Positions 47,701 through 60,815 of a stretch of DNA of 64,000 nt are shown piece by piece (position 1 is the stretch's first letter; each line of letters begins with the position of its first letter). Source of the stretch: Casuarius casuarius (Eukaryota > Chordata > Aves > Casuariiformes > Casuariidae); the NCBI GenBank assembly GCA_003342895.1, contig PTFA01000032.1, positions 6,664,552-6,728,551 of the forward strand, read 5' to 3'. Under the pieces are notes generated by a model. That model was not told the DNA's origin, did not search any database, and saw only the letters and a program-made list of their open reading frames with translations. Made by a program: the position numbers and the translations under genes.

Positions 47701-49758
47701 CACCACACAAGGTATGGGAGCTGCGCTCAAAACCACGAGCGACCCAGATACCTGCCTGCCACCCCCCACCCCCTACTCAGATCTGGTGATTTGGGGATTT
47801 TAAGTCCCTCCAAGGAGTATGTATGCTTTCTGGCAGCTGATAGGAAGGGGGGTGACGTCCTGAATCAAGCTACATACAGCCACAATTAAATTCAAAAGGC
47901 TTTTTAATGCAGTAGCACAATGCAAGATTTTTACTTTACTTCTCTTTTCTGTTTTTCTGACGTTTTCTTAAGCCCTGAGAACACGTTTTGGGGATGAAGG
48001 GAGAAAAAGGAATGGTGCACACGTGACTATTGGGGTCAAGCGGTAATTTTTCTGGCTAGCATGGAGGGCATGATTTGAGGAGAGGGGAACACAGGATTCT
48101 GCTCTGGAAGGCAAAAAGTGTGCTTGGCAAGATGACGACCATATGGCATATGAACAAAGCACATTTTAGATTTGGTTCATTTGATTCCATTATGTGTAAA
48201 AGATACTTCAGGATCCAAGGCTAAGAAAATACAGTTTTGATTATTATTGTTTTCAGACCTGTGGGGATTTCTCTGAGTAGTCATTGCAGCTTGTATGATA
48301 AACACATCCATTTGGCAGCTAATTTTAGCATTTCTGCCCACAAGGGTGGATTAACCACAGATCTATATAACCATGTGCTGTACACTACCAGAAGCCATCG
48401 TTGCCACCATGAACCTCCAACCTCATGAAGCAGCAACCAGCTAACTAGTTTTAGACAGAATGACCTTTGCTAACTAGCTCTGCAAACTTAATTTTATATT
48501 TAAAAGTCCACATCACAACAGATCACATGCACTCCCCTTAGAACACAGGAAAAAAAAATCTTTTACTCTATATTTTTGTTTAGAGTTCATGTCCTGCCTC
48601 TATGCCCAGTTTTGTGCTTCTCTGCACACGAAGCACCAGCATTTGGACAACAAAAGGATCTGGAAATGTTTAAAGAAACAGAAAAGGCTGTGTGTGTCAG
48701 TCATCGAGAAATGCCCATCTTACTTTCTCTAGCTATTTGCTTTTATTGCCTCCAACGTACAACACATTTCAATAAAATTGAAAAGCAAGAAATAAATCCA
48801 CGTTAAGATAAACTCATACTAAATATAGTTGCATTATGACATAGAAGTCAACNATAGAGAAGAATCACAATTAGATGATTCCGAGAGACAGCTCAAACTA
48901 AAGAACAAAGAGGCGACAGGCAGCTTCATCAAGAAAATGAAAGCCAAACTTAAAATATACCAAGTTGTTTTTACTTTTAAACCAGATATACAATAAGTTA
49001 GACAACCTGGGACGCAGACACATGCCAGAGCTGGATCGTTCCTGACGTGGTGAGAATTAGGTACAAAATTCCTCTTTGGGCAGACTCTTCTGTAACAGTC
49101 CTCTTGGAGAGCCTGGCCACTGTCAACTCAACTAACAACGGAGCCAGTAAGCCTTATGCGAAGCTAGTCTCATTCAAAATAATACATTAAGAAAACTTTT
49201 ACAGGAAGGAGGAAACAGAAATACACTGCCTTGCTAAAGCCACAGAAGTCCACTGAGTATCTAAAGCAGTAATGACCAAATCATGCCAATACCAGCAAAC
49301 ATCCTCTACAAGCAGTTCAGCTCCAAGATGGACAACTCTGAACTACATCTGGCTTCTGCAATGGGAGGGGGTAGGGGAAACACAAGGGTAGACCTCCCGA
49401 AGGATCAAGACCACAGGATCTGAGATTGTCTAAAAAAAGAATATATGTTTTTTAAAAAGAGCAGTTTTAATAGCTATAGTTACATGCTGAGAAGATACAG
49501 GAATTTAGGAACTGATATTAAAATGTAATCACTTAATGCAGCAAAATCAGTTTTATTTCTAAGGATAAAAATGGGAAAAAACTGTTTCTATACAAAGTAT
49601 CTGAACAGAATGTTACCTATTATCTAACAAAAAAAAAATTAAAGGCCACTTTTCTTGTTTATAAACAATAGACCAGGAGAGATGCTTTTCCCACTAAGCG
49701 CACAAGGGAGCACAGTAGTGTTTCCTGTGGGCAGTGCTCCTGCAGGGATGGGAGGTGC

Positions 49759-49777
49759 AAAAAAAAAAAAAAAAAAA
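49759..49777. repeat. A19 mononucleotide run
   Basis: Nineteen A in a row, followed by CC and further A-rich sequence. Confidence 0.9.
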
Positions 49778-50796
49778 CCAAAAAAACAACCAACAACACT
49801 CTTCTTCACATGGGTTCCCTTAAACTGAATGAACACAACATTACAGGGATACAAGACCATGATCCACCCTACACCTGTCTACCTCTAAAAACAAATCAGA
49901 CTCTAGCATGCCAAAATCTGCATTAGTTCTGTCGAATGATTCTCCCCCACCCCGACTGAGGTAGGCTTGAAATTGTGGTTTTCTGAGACACATGATCAGA
50001 TTCCAACAGCGCGGCATTATGCTCCGAGCACATGGCTGGGTGGGGTAGAGCTCTAAAGACAGACATTCATGGTTCAACGTTATACAGCACGAGCCCTCTC
50101 CTCCAGCCGATTCTGTTGTCATGTATTAGTGCTCTTAAATGCTGAGAAACAGATTTATCCTTTCTCCTCTAAACTGCAAAAACTGGAAAGATACACTAAG
50201 AAAGGAGCGCTTAAACACAAGGAGTTTTGCCATAGTAGTATTACTAATTATAGTTAGGGATGAGAGTGCCACAGAGAAAAAATGAGAGAAGGTGCCTGGT
50301 ATAGACGACCATGAGTTATGATTAAATAATAAATAAAATAATCATCACATGAAAAAAACACTACGTTCCAACCAATACATGAAAAGCGGAAGAAACCATC
50401 ACAAGGCAACAACTCGACAGCAGCAGATAAAGGGACAGTCTCACACAGCGACCACTGTTCTTATAAAAGATGGGAAAAGGAGGCAGAAACACAAAGCACG
50501 TGTTGGGAGTAGAAGGAAAAAAAAAATCAAGCACACTCTATTGGAACAACACAGCCTCCAAAAAAAAAAGAGAGCAGGCAAAATATGGAGTCATATAATG
50601 TCTCAGAGTGTGGAGAAGCTTGGTGAAATATATAAAAAAATTAAAGAACACACATACACACTTAAGTTGAGAGGCTTTGGTCTCCCCACTGGAACAAATC
50701 CCTGAAAAGCTTGCCTTCAGGAGCAGATCAATTATAATGACAACAAAGAGTGCTTGAAACAAACAGGAAAGGTTGCAGAAGTCTTGTGACGATCAC

Positions 50797-50811
50797 CTAG
50801 CAGAGGGCAGC
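50797..50811 (+). promoter_or_regulatory. CTCF-like motif
   Basis: CTAGCAGAGGGCAGC fits the CTCF core consensus CCASYAGRGGGCRSY at 14 of 15 positions, counted by hand. CTCF binding is known to anchor chromatin loops. Occupancy cannot be judged from sequence. Confidence 0.4.
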
Positions 50812-50975
50812 GGAAATGAACTCTAGCAACAAATCTGAACTTACAGATTTGTCTCATGGTAGTCATCTCTGGTCCCATTACAGACATACTCGACTGAGCT
50901 CCCGACTTCTGCTCAACAATTGTCTGGAGCTGAAGAACTGAAGAGGATTAGTTTGGGGCAGAAGGAGAGAGGTTC

Positions 50976-51015
50976 TTTTTTTTTTGGGGGGGGGGGGGGG
51001 GGGTTTGGGGGGGGG
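50976..51015. repeat. T10-G18-T3-G9 tract
   Basis: Ten T, eighteen G, three T and nine G on the plus strand. The G part can form a G-quadruplex on the strand opposite to the KCTD1 transcript. Confidence 0.85.
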
Positions 51016-51344
51016 TATAGCAGGAGGATGTGTGGCAAGGGTTTTTTGTTTTGGTTTTTAAAAGCAGAAACACGAAATCTGATGATTTCCATCAGCGCTG
51101 CCTTGCACACAGAATTTCAGTCTCGACGACGATCTGCGAGGGTATTTGTATGCCTCATTCCACATATTTGAAAAGGAGTATGGAATGAGGTGTGGCTAGT
51201 GGAATTTATAAATCCAGTCCTAGCTGGAAATAGTGGCTGGATGCCAACCACGCCATGAAGGTCCTGTCATCTAGACTTCAAGTAAGGTCCTGAGGATCCT
51301 GACAGTCTCTCAGATTGAGGTATGCCACAAATACAGGGAAAAGA

Positions 51345-51365
51345 AATATAAATATATATATATAT
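51345..51365. repeat. AT-rich (TA)n microsatellite
   Basis: Short ATATAAATATATATATATATT stretch in the upstream intron. Confidence 0.75.
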
Positions 51366-52741
51366 TGCATTCCTAAGGTTTGATATCCACAATAGTCACA
51401 CACTTGCACTGACAAAACCTCTTAACCCATGTCAGAGTGACAAATGCTATAAAATGCTCAGCACCAAGTAGCTTCACTGAGAATAATACACTCCCACCAA
51501 CAGCAATTTCATTTGGCCACAAGCAAGTCTCAGTTTCCAGGAGGCTGGGGTAGGGGTAAATGGAGGAACATACTCAGCAATGAGGATGGAGATTCACCTT
51601 AAGGGGAGCAGGGAGGGCAAAGTGAAGCAAACAAGAAGATTAGTCATTAAGGCTATAAAATCCAGAAGAAATCTGAATATATGAATAGGTTTAAAGCACT
51701 GGCAGTTTTTTTTTTTTTTAAAGTATTTTTCAAACACAAAAAGGGAATTGAAGATAACCAGATAAACTCTAATGCTCATGCGCAAATTAGAATCAATGAC
51801 AAGTATTGATTTTTATAAAGGGTCTAACGATATAGTGCAAACCAATTCCTCCCACCTGAAGCCTGGCACTATTTGGTATGCTTAAAGAAGGAAAAAAAAA
51901 AAAATGAGGGCCTCTTTTTCTTCTTCCTCATCTTCCAGCTCTTTTGCCATGCTGGTGCTTGTTTGCATTATACCTTTTTTGAGCTAAATGAAATGGGAGA
52001 AGCAGAGTTTTGATTCAGTAGTAGCAATAAATGGGGTTAGCTTGGCATTGATCTGTGTAAAGGGGCCAAAGCTAGGACTGCCAGAAGCAAAACATGGTCA
52101 GTGAACTCCACCGTACCACAGAGTGACCCTGCAGCTGAATTCTTAGCCCTGATTACAACAGAAATAGACTGGCTTTCCTGAACAAAGAGCATTTCAGGCA
52201 GCAGATTAGCAAGAGAAAGTGTTCTTATAATGGCAGATTGAGGAAACAGACCAAAAAAACCACAAAACACTTCAGAGTATTTTAGAAAGCTTCTGAACCC
52301 TGCAAAACAAATGCATTCCTTGCTTTACACTTCTTGCAAACCAGCATTAGGTCCAAATTCTGAAGAAACTACTATTATTTTGCATCTCAATTAAATAGCT
52401 TCAATAAGTAAGCAAGCAACAGGGGAAAGCCAAAACCATTTTAAGGATAGCATGCTGAAAAAGTTCTTTGCAGACTAAGAACATTTGCCCTACATTTGTC
52501 GTCTGTAGGGAGAAGTCCTATTAACTATAAGGCAAGGCCCTTTTATAAATCATGTTTAAAATTAAGCCAGAGAATTTATACAGAACAAGAATGTCACAAT
52601 CATTAGGAAACATGGATCAAATTCACTAGCTCTCCGGGTGTTTATGCTGTTGTGCAATGCAAAACAGCTACAGCGTACCAGTAAATCTGGCCTCATGACT
52701 ATCAAGTTTAATCAGAGTGTATCTGTGATGGAAAACAGAGT

Positions 52742-52837
52742 GCCTCTTATTCACACTGCACTGTGATCCCATCTGATCCCAAGCCAAGCAAGGTCAGTTC
52801 AGGCCAGAGTTTGGAAAGCAAGCCCAGCAGGGAACTG
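52742..52837 (+). mobile_element. 5S rRNA-derived SINE head (AmnSINE1-like) or 5S pseudogene
   Basis: The plus strand from GCCT at 52742 to about 52837 aligns with vertebrate 5S rRNA from its 5' end through the internal promoter region. Best conserved are GATCCCATCTGATC (5S GATCTCGTCTGATC), AAGCCAAGCAAGGTC (5S AAGCTAAGCAGGGTC) and TTTGGA. My hand alignment over the central 51 bases gives about 37 identities with one 2-base gap. A short deletion lies near 52764. The ancient amniote AmnSINE1 family has a 5S-derived head, so it is the favoured source. I could not recognise its tRNA-like or Deu-core parts downstream, so a solitary 5S pseudogene remains possible. It is antisense to KCTD1. Confidence 0.55.
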
Positions 52838-53347
52838 GAATTGGCCATTCCAAGCCTGAACCGAGCTCACACCTCACTCCCAAAGACACTGTTCAAAATA
52901 ACAAATATGCAAGGTATTGGACACTCGCAAACATCCGTATCAGCAGCTATGACTGCTGTGCCCATTGCCTGGGCTGGTACACTGACTATTCCCAATTCCT
53001 GTAGGCAGTGGGAAACTTGTCAACTATAGCCCAGCCAAGCGATCGGAGGCTGTTGAGTAGCACACTGCCTCCAATTCCCATCTTTTAATTCAGAACATTT
53101 AGCTGGTACCTGGCTGCATGTCCAGCACTAACCCTCACCAGAAACCCTGAGGCTGGCCAGCAGCCCAGTGGTACAGTCCTATCCCACCCTGGTCCTCTCG
53201 CTGGCTTTAATAACAGCGGTGGGGACTGGAGCCCCTCTAGAGCAGCGAGGGAGAAAACAGAGTTACTGATCTTGTACTTGACTGTACTTGACTTTTAACC
53301 AACTTCTTTTTCATATTTTTTCTTTTTCTTTTTCATATTTTCATATT

Positions 53348-53382
53348 AATGCTCATTAACATGAGCATTTACATGAGCATTT
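53348..53382. repeat. 9-bp hairpin overlapping a 12-bp tandem duplication
   Basis: AATGCTCAT and ATGAGCATT are perfect reverse complements separated by four bases. The right arm lies inside the first of two identical adjacent ACATGAGCATTT units (53359-53370 and 53371-53382). Upstream at 53274-53293 there is a further perfect 10-bp tandem, GTACTTGACT. Confidence 0.8.
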
Positions 53383-53920
53383 ACTTAAAAGAAGGAATTG
53401 CAAAATACCGAGTTGTTTCAAATTCTTACAAACAAGCTGTGAGAGATCTTCAGCCCATTCTTCCTCAGAAAGTCCCCAGACGGATTTGTTCTGTTTGTTG
53501 TTTTCTTAAGTAGCAAGGGGCACAGGGGGGGTGGAGGAGAAGGAAGATTATTGAAAAAAATCTGTCATTGCACTGATAGTCTGCAAAAAACTAAGACACA
53601 AATCTGCAAAACAGTACCCTATTTTTAAATGCCACTCATTTGACTTGCCACTTATTATGTCTTGATTTCACCCTTCATTAGGGGTTTGCAGTGGCTACAG
53701 TGTCAGAGCATGGGACATGCGGTTGTCACAGACTGGGAACTTGCTGACTGATTTATGGGAACTTACAAACCCACAAAACCAGAAGATATTTGTATTCACT
53801 TATATGCTGAATGTTCCTTTCGCCTCTCATTGAGAGACTTAAAGTTAACTAAGTGCATGTTTATTTATCATTCAAAATTCAGTTTCCCTTATGCAGAAGG
53901 GAGCCTAAGCATAATACACC

Positions 53921-53934
53921 GTTGCTATGGAAAT
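53921..53934 (+). promoter_or_regulatory. RFX-like X-box
   Basis: GTTGCTATGGAAAT resembles the RFX X-box GTTGCCATGGAAAC with two mismatches. It lies in a stretch (53650-54020) with balanced composition and no repeats. Binding is unproven. Confidence 0.25.
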
Positions 53935-56900
53935 CACCCCTAATTGCCAACATGAACAGCTTGAGGTCAGTACACTTACATCTGTAACAGCATCTTGAAA
54001 TTAAGTTGTCATCTTAACTGTTTAACAGGTATTGAGACGTCTCAAATAGATCACTTCATTATTAAAAAAAGGCAATTATTGTAAATTATGCTCCTCACAG
54101 AACAACAGTCCGAGCTTTAAATATGTTACGATACATGCCTGACCACTCTTTGTAAATGAGGATAGCTACAGGCTCCAAATCACCATCACTCAGCAAACAG
54201 CTGTGCAATTTAGGACTGTTCTTTTTTTAACCACTCCTCTCCCCTAGGCTACCACCCTGGTAGCAGAGCTCGCAAAGCTGACTGTATGCCCATGCCTCTC
54301 GCGTCCCAGTTCACAGACCAGAGCAAATGAAACTGTAGGTGCCAATGACACCACAAAAAAAAAAAAATCCATTGACCTAGGTTTACGGTAGCTGCTGAAG
54401 TATAGGAACACATTACCTTCTGCTGACTCTGCAAGGGAGCAAAAACCTTCAGAAAAGGAGGAGGGCAGTCGAGGGTGGAAACATCAAGCTAAGATTTGCT
54501 AGGGCTTGTCTGTCAGAGGACAAAGTCTAGCATTTTAACCATTTTTAGCACATTCCACGTTCAGTATTTTCAGAAGCTTTCTAGGATGTTTATGAAACGA
54601 TTGCAAGGTAGGCAACTAAATTCACAGCAGTGCAAAGAATTCCCTCCCACATTCCTCTCCCATGCTCTGCAGCCGACACAAATGGAGATGCAGTTTATGT
54701 TTCTATAATTACAGTTTGTTAAAAGGAGAACAGGTTGTTAAATTATGGTAAGGAGTCCATGAGCTTGCACTCTGCTTTAGATACCACAGCAGTGTAGATT
54801 TTACTGAATAAAAAGACTGGTCAAAACATTACTCAGAGTGAATCCACATTCTGATACAGTTTAGCATAAAACAATTTACCCTTAAAGTAGTCATGTTAAT
54901 CACAGCACTCAATTGGAAATTGTTCTTACGAGAGCGATTTTCATGTAAGTGACACTCAGAACACTGTCAAGCCTCAATCATTTTACTATTAAATACCAAA
55001 AGGGTAATATTGCACATTTTATGACATTTTTGTACCATACATCTGCTGTTTGCTTTTAATCCTGCATTTCCTCCATTAAATACTTACAGTATTTATATAG
55101 CCTTGTAAAACTCCAGTATAAAAGAATAAGCAACAAGATCTTTTCCCCATACATAACTTACCAACTTAATTATGCAATGTAATGTGAAAGGTTTATGTAC
55201 ACCAGCTGGATCTCATTAAGACCAAGTTTCTTTCTTTTTGAATTGTATGTTATCTGGAATACTGAAGTCACTAAAAATTTCTCTTAAAATACATTGAGCT
55301 AACATACACACAAATTTATACTGCAACATTCTAACTCTACATAGTTTCACAGCAAGTGTCAAGTCTGTGGACACTTACTTAAGAATTTTTAAAAGCATTA
55401 AGTAAATTTAAATATTTGAAGTCAAGTTTGGGTTTTCCTTATTAACTGAACAACTCAGTCAACTTAATTCAGTCTTCCCCTCCGAGGCATCATAGCAAAC
55501 AAATGCTATTCCACGTACTATAAGAAAATTAGACAAGCAAGAATGGGAAACTTTTGAGACCACTAGTATCACCTCCCTACTGATCAGTACTAGAAGTCAG
55601 GGGTACGCTAGCTTTAGACACTGAATGAGGTGCATTTAAAAAGCAGGATTTTTACAGTTGTGAAGAATTCACCAGTAAGACTGTCAAAAAGGATACTCAA
55701 TACCCAGTTTCTCCCCCTCTGCAGCGTAAGCTTCCCGACCAAAGCAGACTTGTTGCACACTTCAGTATCCATCCCCACTTGAGACATTCCTGTTAAATCA
55801 TGAGGCAAGAGTTGCGGTTTAATAAACGAAGAGAACAAAACCAAGTATAAAAAAAATCATGTGCAATCATTTTATTTTTGTTGTATATTTGACTGTAATT
55901 ACTGTTTTAAGTACTTTAATTGTCTGGCATCTCCTCAAGTGCCTTGCCTCTGGGGAGGGGAGGCAGGGCAGTTCATAGTTTGTTCTTAATGAATAAAGTA
56001 CAAACAAGTTTACCTTGTCTCTAATCAGCATTCCCATCAACACAGTGTGAGAGGAAAATGCAAAGGGGTCTGTTTATCCCACAGACCCATCATTATTGTA
56101 TTAATAAGTCATCTTTTAATTATTAATCTCCTTCTGTCATTTCACTTATGCCTCTGAGGGAGACTTATTTTTATAGTGCCCACATGAGGAGCATCTAAGG
56201 CCATCACACACATCACTACTCGCCCATTTCTTACTCTCTTCTGTAGACACCTGCTCTTAGCCACTGATCTGGGGGACAGGGTACTGGGAAAGACTGCCCT
56301 CGGGTCTGGCCCCATATGACCTTTCCTGCCCATGGTTGAGGTGAGAAAGGGGGTGTGCACAAAGGGAAGATACGCTCTGCTTTTTGCAAGCAAATCTGGA
56401 GGGTCATTTACAATTGCTCTGGAATGACATGCATCCAGCCCCTCTCAGCTGGAAATAATTTTTGCCTGGAGTGGAAATGGGGTGGAGGCAAAAAAAAGAA
56501 TGAATGACAAAAAAATTCATGCAGGAGAAAATAAAATATACTCCTCTGCTTCATTAAGAAATGGCCAGACACAAGAAGTCATCAGTAAAATCAGACTAGT
56601 TATAAGAAGATGGTAAAGCCAGAAGGACGGAGAAACAAAATGGCTATTTTTCACAATTACTAAAGAACGGGAAGAATATGAACTTGGCCATTATTATTCC
56701 CCCCCCTCCCCCCCATTTAAATTGGTACCAGAGCCTGCTACTTTTAAAGAACATCACATTCACAACCCAGCAGACCATCCAGACAGCAAATACACCACGG
56801 GCAGAGCAAGCTTTCTCACACTGCTGCCAGCGCATTTTGACCGAAGGAACAGAGCTCTAGGGATGACGGCAGCTCTTCCCTTCTCTGTGCCTGTTCAGCC

Positions 56901-59900
56901 CTTGTCTTGCTACTGAGGCTTGCCAACCAGAGTGACAATTAGTGTCAGTCGTGATGGTCTCCTCTGTTGTGAGGATACTTGTCCACTAGGATCTGGACCA
57001 AGACCACTAACTTTTGCTTAAGTCACAAAACTGCTTTAAGAATAGCTAACAACTTTCCATTACTATAGATAAGGACTTTTTCCCACACTCCTCTTTGGAC
57101 TAAATTGCTGGTACAACCAGGTTAACATCTCTTATCAGCTTCCTTGACCACGTAGCCTGTCTCCCCCTCACAGGGTACCAACTGATTAAAGGCCATCTCC
57201 AACGCCTCCATCCCCTTGCTCTTGAAGGATAACTTCTTATTCTTACGGGACCGTTCCCCTGGCACACTGCTCACTCCAGGGAGGCCTTATATTGTGTTAG
57301 CCACTTCTTGAACACTTTTCTTTTTTAGTGAAAAGAAACAAAACTTTTGTTGGTTTAAGTCACAACAAAATAGCATATTTTACAGTGAAACCCTCATCTC
57401 AGAAATACAATACTACTGCTTTTACAACAGCACTCCAACCACTGCCAACAAATAATGGTTGAGCAGATGAAGACCTCTCCTTGAATAAATTTCTAACAGA
57501 CTGTATGACCATGTACCTTGATATATCTACATACAAATATATATATATAAAAAATATTAGGAGCAGCTGCTGTAAATGCTGACTTGAGGTATTCTAGGCA
57601 TTAAGGTGCATAGACAGAAACCTGACAGAAAAGAAATCTGAAAATAGATGGTATATAAGTTTAAAATGTGCTTATAAAAAAAGACTACAATATTATAGCT
57701 GCTTAAGTTCTAAGGAATTGGCTGCTGAAAGCTAGCATCCAGCCATCTACCACTCGAACCAACAAGAAGTTCCCGACCTCTCAGAGCTACGACCCTACAT
57801 TCGTTTCTTCAGGGAAAAACTGTGTTTTGATTAAACACACCACTGAAGCATTTAAAGTTGTCATATATAACATGACCTGACTATACAGTGAAAATGCAGG
57901 CATTAACATACAGAATAGCCTAGCATACACAAGCAATTTTGGATGCAGAAAGCTATTCATAGAAGCCAGTTAACAATGCTGGTATTTCACTAGGAAACTG
58001 GGAATCAGACAAGAAATGAGAAAAACAAAACACTCCAACAGGTCTGCCTGTCTCCTTTTCTCTAGTCCCACTCTCCAAACCTTCCCTATGTCCTCCTGTC
58101 ACATCACAGTGGCCACGAGAGCCTGTTCAGCCATCCAGCTGGAATAAAGCTTTTCCTGAAAGCAGGAACCCACTGGGCTTCTTTTCAGGAATTTTATGAA
58201 GTAGCTTAAAGATTAATGGAGTAGATCACTAGTTCATACAGTACTTTGATTAAAAACATGTTTTCCCAACTTCCTTACTGAGTTTTAATAAGATGTGAAT
58301 GAGAAATTGATCTGGACACTTTAGTTTACAAGGAGTATTTCAAGTAGCTTGAGGAAACTAGTTTATTGTCCATTAGGAACAAAAACAAATACAATGCTTA
58401 TATGCCATCCTACCACAGTCCTGACAGTGGATTTCTTTTGGGATACATACTCAAGAACCAACACTTACTCGAAAGAGAACTCTATAAGAAGCCACTGGTT
58501 TGAATGTCACTTTTTTAAGGTTAGGAAAGGAAAAAACTTTAAGTTTCAATTTTCCTTAAGAGGCAAGAACACAATGCATGTAGTTTATGTCATATTAATT
58601 TTCTTTTAACTGGCTTGAAATTTAAAAGAAAACCAAGACTTTTTTTCCTCCAAGCTCACTTTTCTTTTGAAATTTCCTCTAGTATTTCCACTTGCAAAAA
58701 GAAATGCACAGTTCTCTGTCATTCCACTGAGTCTATCTTTTCCTAGATCAAATTTTGCTTTGCTACCTATTACATTTGTTATTTAATATTAGGAGAGAAT
58801 ATTATTTCAATCTTAATTTCCTCCTTCAATTTGAGCTCCTATTCAAACAGAAGTATTGTTTCGTACCCCTTGAATCCAACAAAACTAATCCATCAGAAGT
58901 GCTCTGTATACAGAAATGATTCAAGTTTCTAACTCACATGCTATAACAAGATGGTTGGTAAAGTTCTCACCCTGCTTTCCCTCTCTTCCTTATGGCTCCT
59001 TTCAACTTCTGTTCTAGATCCTTTCCTTCTCATAAAATACCTATGCTGTACCTTCAAAAAATCATGCTAGCAAAAATCATGTTATTTCTTTAAGCACTGC
59101 TTTTCTCAAGCTTTCTGCCTTCCAGATAAGAAATGAATGACCTCAATGACCTCTCTCCTCCACCCTAAAAATATGGTCCATTGAAATAAAGAAGATGGTG
59201 ATTGACCACTGTCATTACTCTGAAAATAAGAGCTTTTTAGGTTGTGGGTTGGTTTTGGTTTTATAGGGAGCTGGGAAGAAAAATGACAGAATCTTAGTTT
59301 TTCCCCCTACAGCATTCATTTACTTTTTTTGGAGGTTATTTTGGAGGAAGACCCGAGAGGAATCAAGGAGGCGAAGGCGGCAGGCTGCCTGGTGTTGGGT
59401 GGCCTGGCATGACATCCCTAAGGCAGGGCTCCAGGGGCGCTGCTCCAACAGCGACTTTTGCTCACACCCGAGCCCAAACTGAACCACCGCTCCCAGCATG
59501 CTGCCGGGATCACACAGCTATGAAGAACCGTGCCACCAGCTTAAGCAGGTATAACCAGAGATAATAGTAAGGACACACTGAATAATGTTGAATAAGAGCC
59601 ATTATTATAAAGACTATTGCATCAGCAGAACCACCCTGACTATTCTAAAATAGCCATTTCTGCATCTGAAATCTTTATAGAAGAAAGTTGCTGTAAAGTG
59701 CTCACTTTGCTAGCAAACATCGATCAAATCACAACCCTATTGACAAAAAGTGTCCAGTGCAATCAGTCCAGCACCTTACAGAAACAGAGGTACCTTAATA
59801 AATTAGAATATCCATCAATTCACAAACATGGAAAGACTTTTTGTTTTGCTTTCTTTTAGCAAAAAAAATTGGACATATGTCATGTGACATCTGGAAAATT

Positions 59901-60757
59901 TAGTCGACCATTATATCTTTTCCTGGAAAGATTATAGATTTGACCTGATGGTTCAGTCTCTCTCAAAAAACAAAATAATATGCATAAGCTTCTGTTTGCC
60001 ATACATTTTAACAATCACTGCAACAATTACTATTTTAGCATTATTCTGTACTGCAAGTCTAGCCTACTTTCATATTCATGATCCAGAACATACCAACTAA
60101 TAGTTAGGAAGTGAATACCCAGTACTGAAGAAAACTGGCAGGTTAAAATTTCATTTTAACATAGGCATGAGGAATCTTTTCCTAATAGGTTACCCTAGTA
60201 AACTTTGGAAAGAGTTTAGCTATCCTTCTCTGTACTGTGGGGATACTTTTTGCTATTTGCACAATAGTGGATGATTGTATTGCTACTTCCACACATCCAT
60301 ACAAGGTATTAGCATTTCTATTAATACTATATTTAGTAATATTGGAGCCACTGTATGTTTTAAAATTGATATCCATTTTGACTTTTTTTTTCTTTTTTTT
60401 TTCACTAGCCACAATGAACCTGGCTTTTAGCTGTTCTTTGGCATTCCTTGCTTCAGATACTTTGAAATACCTAACAACGAAGAGAACAGCTTATGTTTAA
60501 AAGTACTTTCAGTGGAAACATTAGCACTCAGGATCTCCTTAAGAGATACCAAAACAAAAGACTAACAGTGTTTTATTTGAAGAAGCCAGTTGACAAATGC
60601 AGATGTATTTCACAAATAATGCATTAAGCATCCAAAAAAAGGTAACTTGCAAAGTTTCTAAAGTGATAAAAACAAAAATAAGACCACTTTAGAAAAGTGT
60701 TAACTGCCCACAGAAATGAAGGGACAACCACACAGTTCTGAAGGGACAACAAGTTTG

Positions 60758-60776
60758 TTTTTTTTTTTCTCTCTCT

Positions 60777-60810
<34 letters not shown>
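60758..60810. repeat. T/CT pyrimidine tract ending at an assembly gap
   Basis: T runs and CTCTCTCT lead into an uninterrupted run of over 30 T that stops at a 5-base N gap. Confidence 0.9.
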
Positions 60811-60815
60811 NNNNN
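60811..60815. other. Assembly gap (5 N)
   Basis: Five N directly after a T run of more than 30. The true length of the homopolymer is unresolved. Single unresolved bases also occur at 26265 and 48853. Confidence 0.95.

Noticed and set aside
50349..50705. 118-codon lysine/histidine-rich frame on the plus strand
   Set aside because: Composition follows A-rich low-complexity DNA, and no family resemblance is seen.
53150..53200. A-box-like AGCCCAGTGGTACAGTC downstream of the 5S-like head
   Set aside because: It might be the tRNA part of AmnSINE1, but no B box follows and the spacing from the 5S part (over 300 bases) is too long.
59131..59152. Short tandem AATGACCTC
   Set aside because: Two copies of a 9-base word are expected by slippage and explain nothing further.
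60182..60412. 76-codon minus-strand frame resembling a retroelement end
   Set aside because: The lysine run is from a homopolymer, and the rest has no identifiable reverse transcriptase or CR1 motif.
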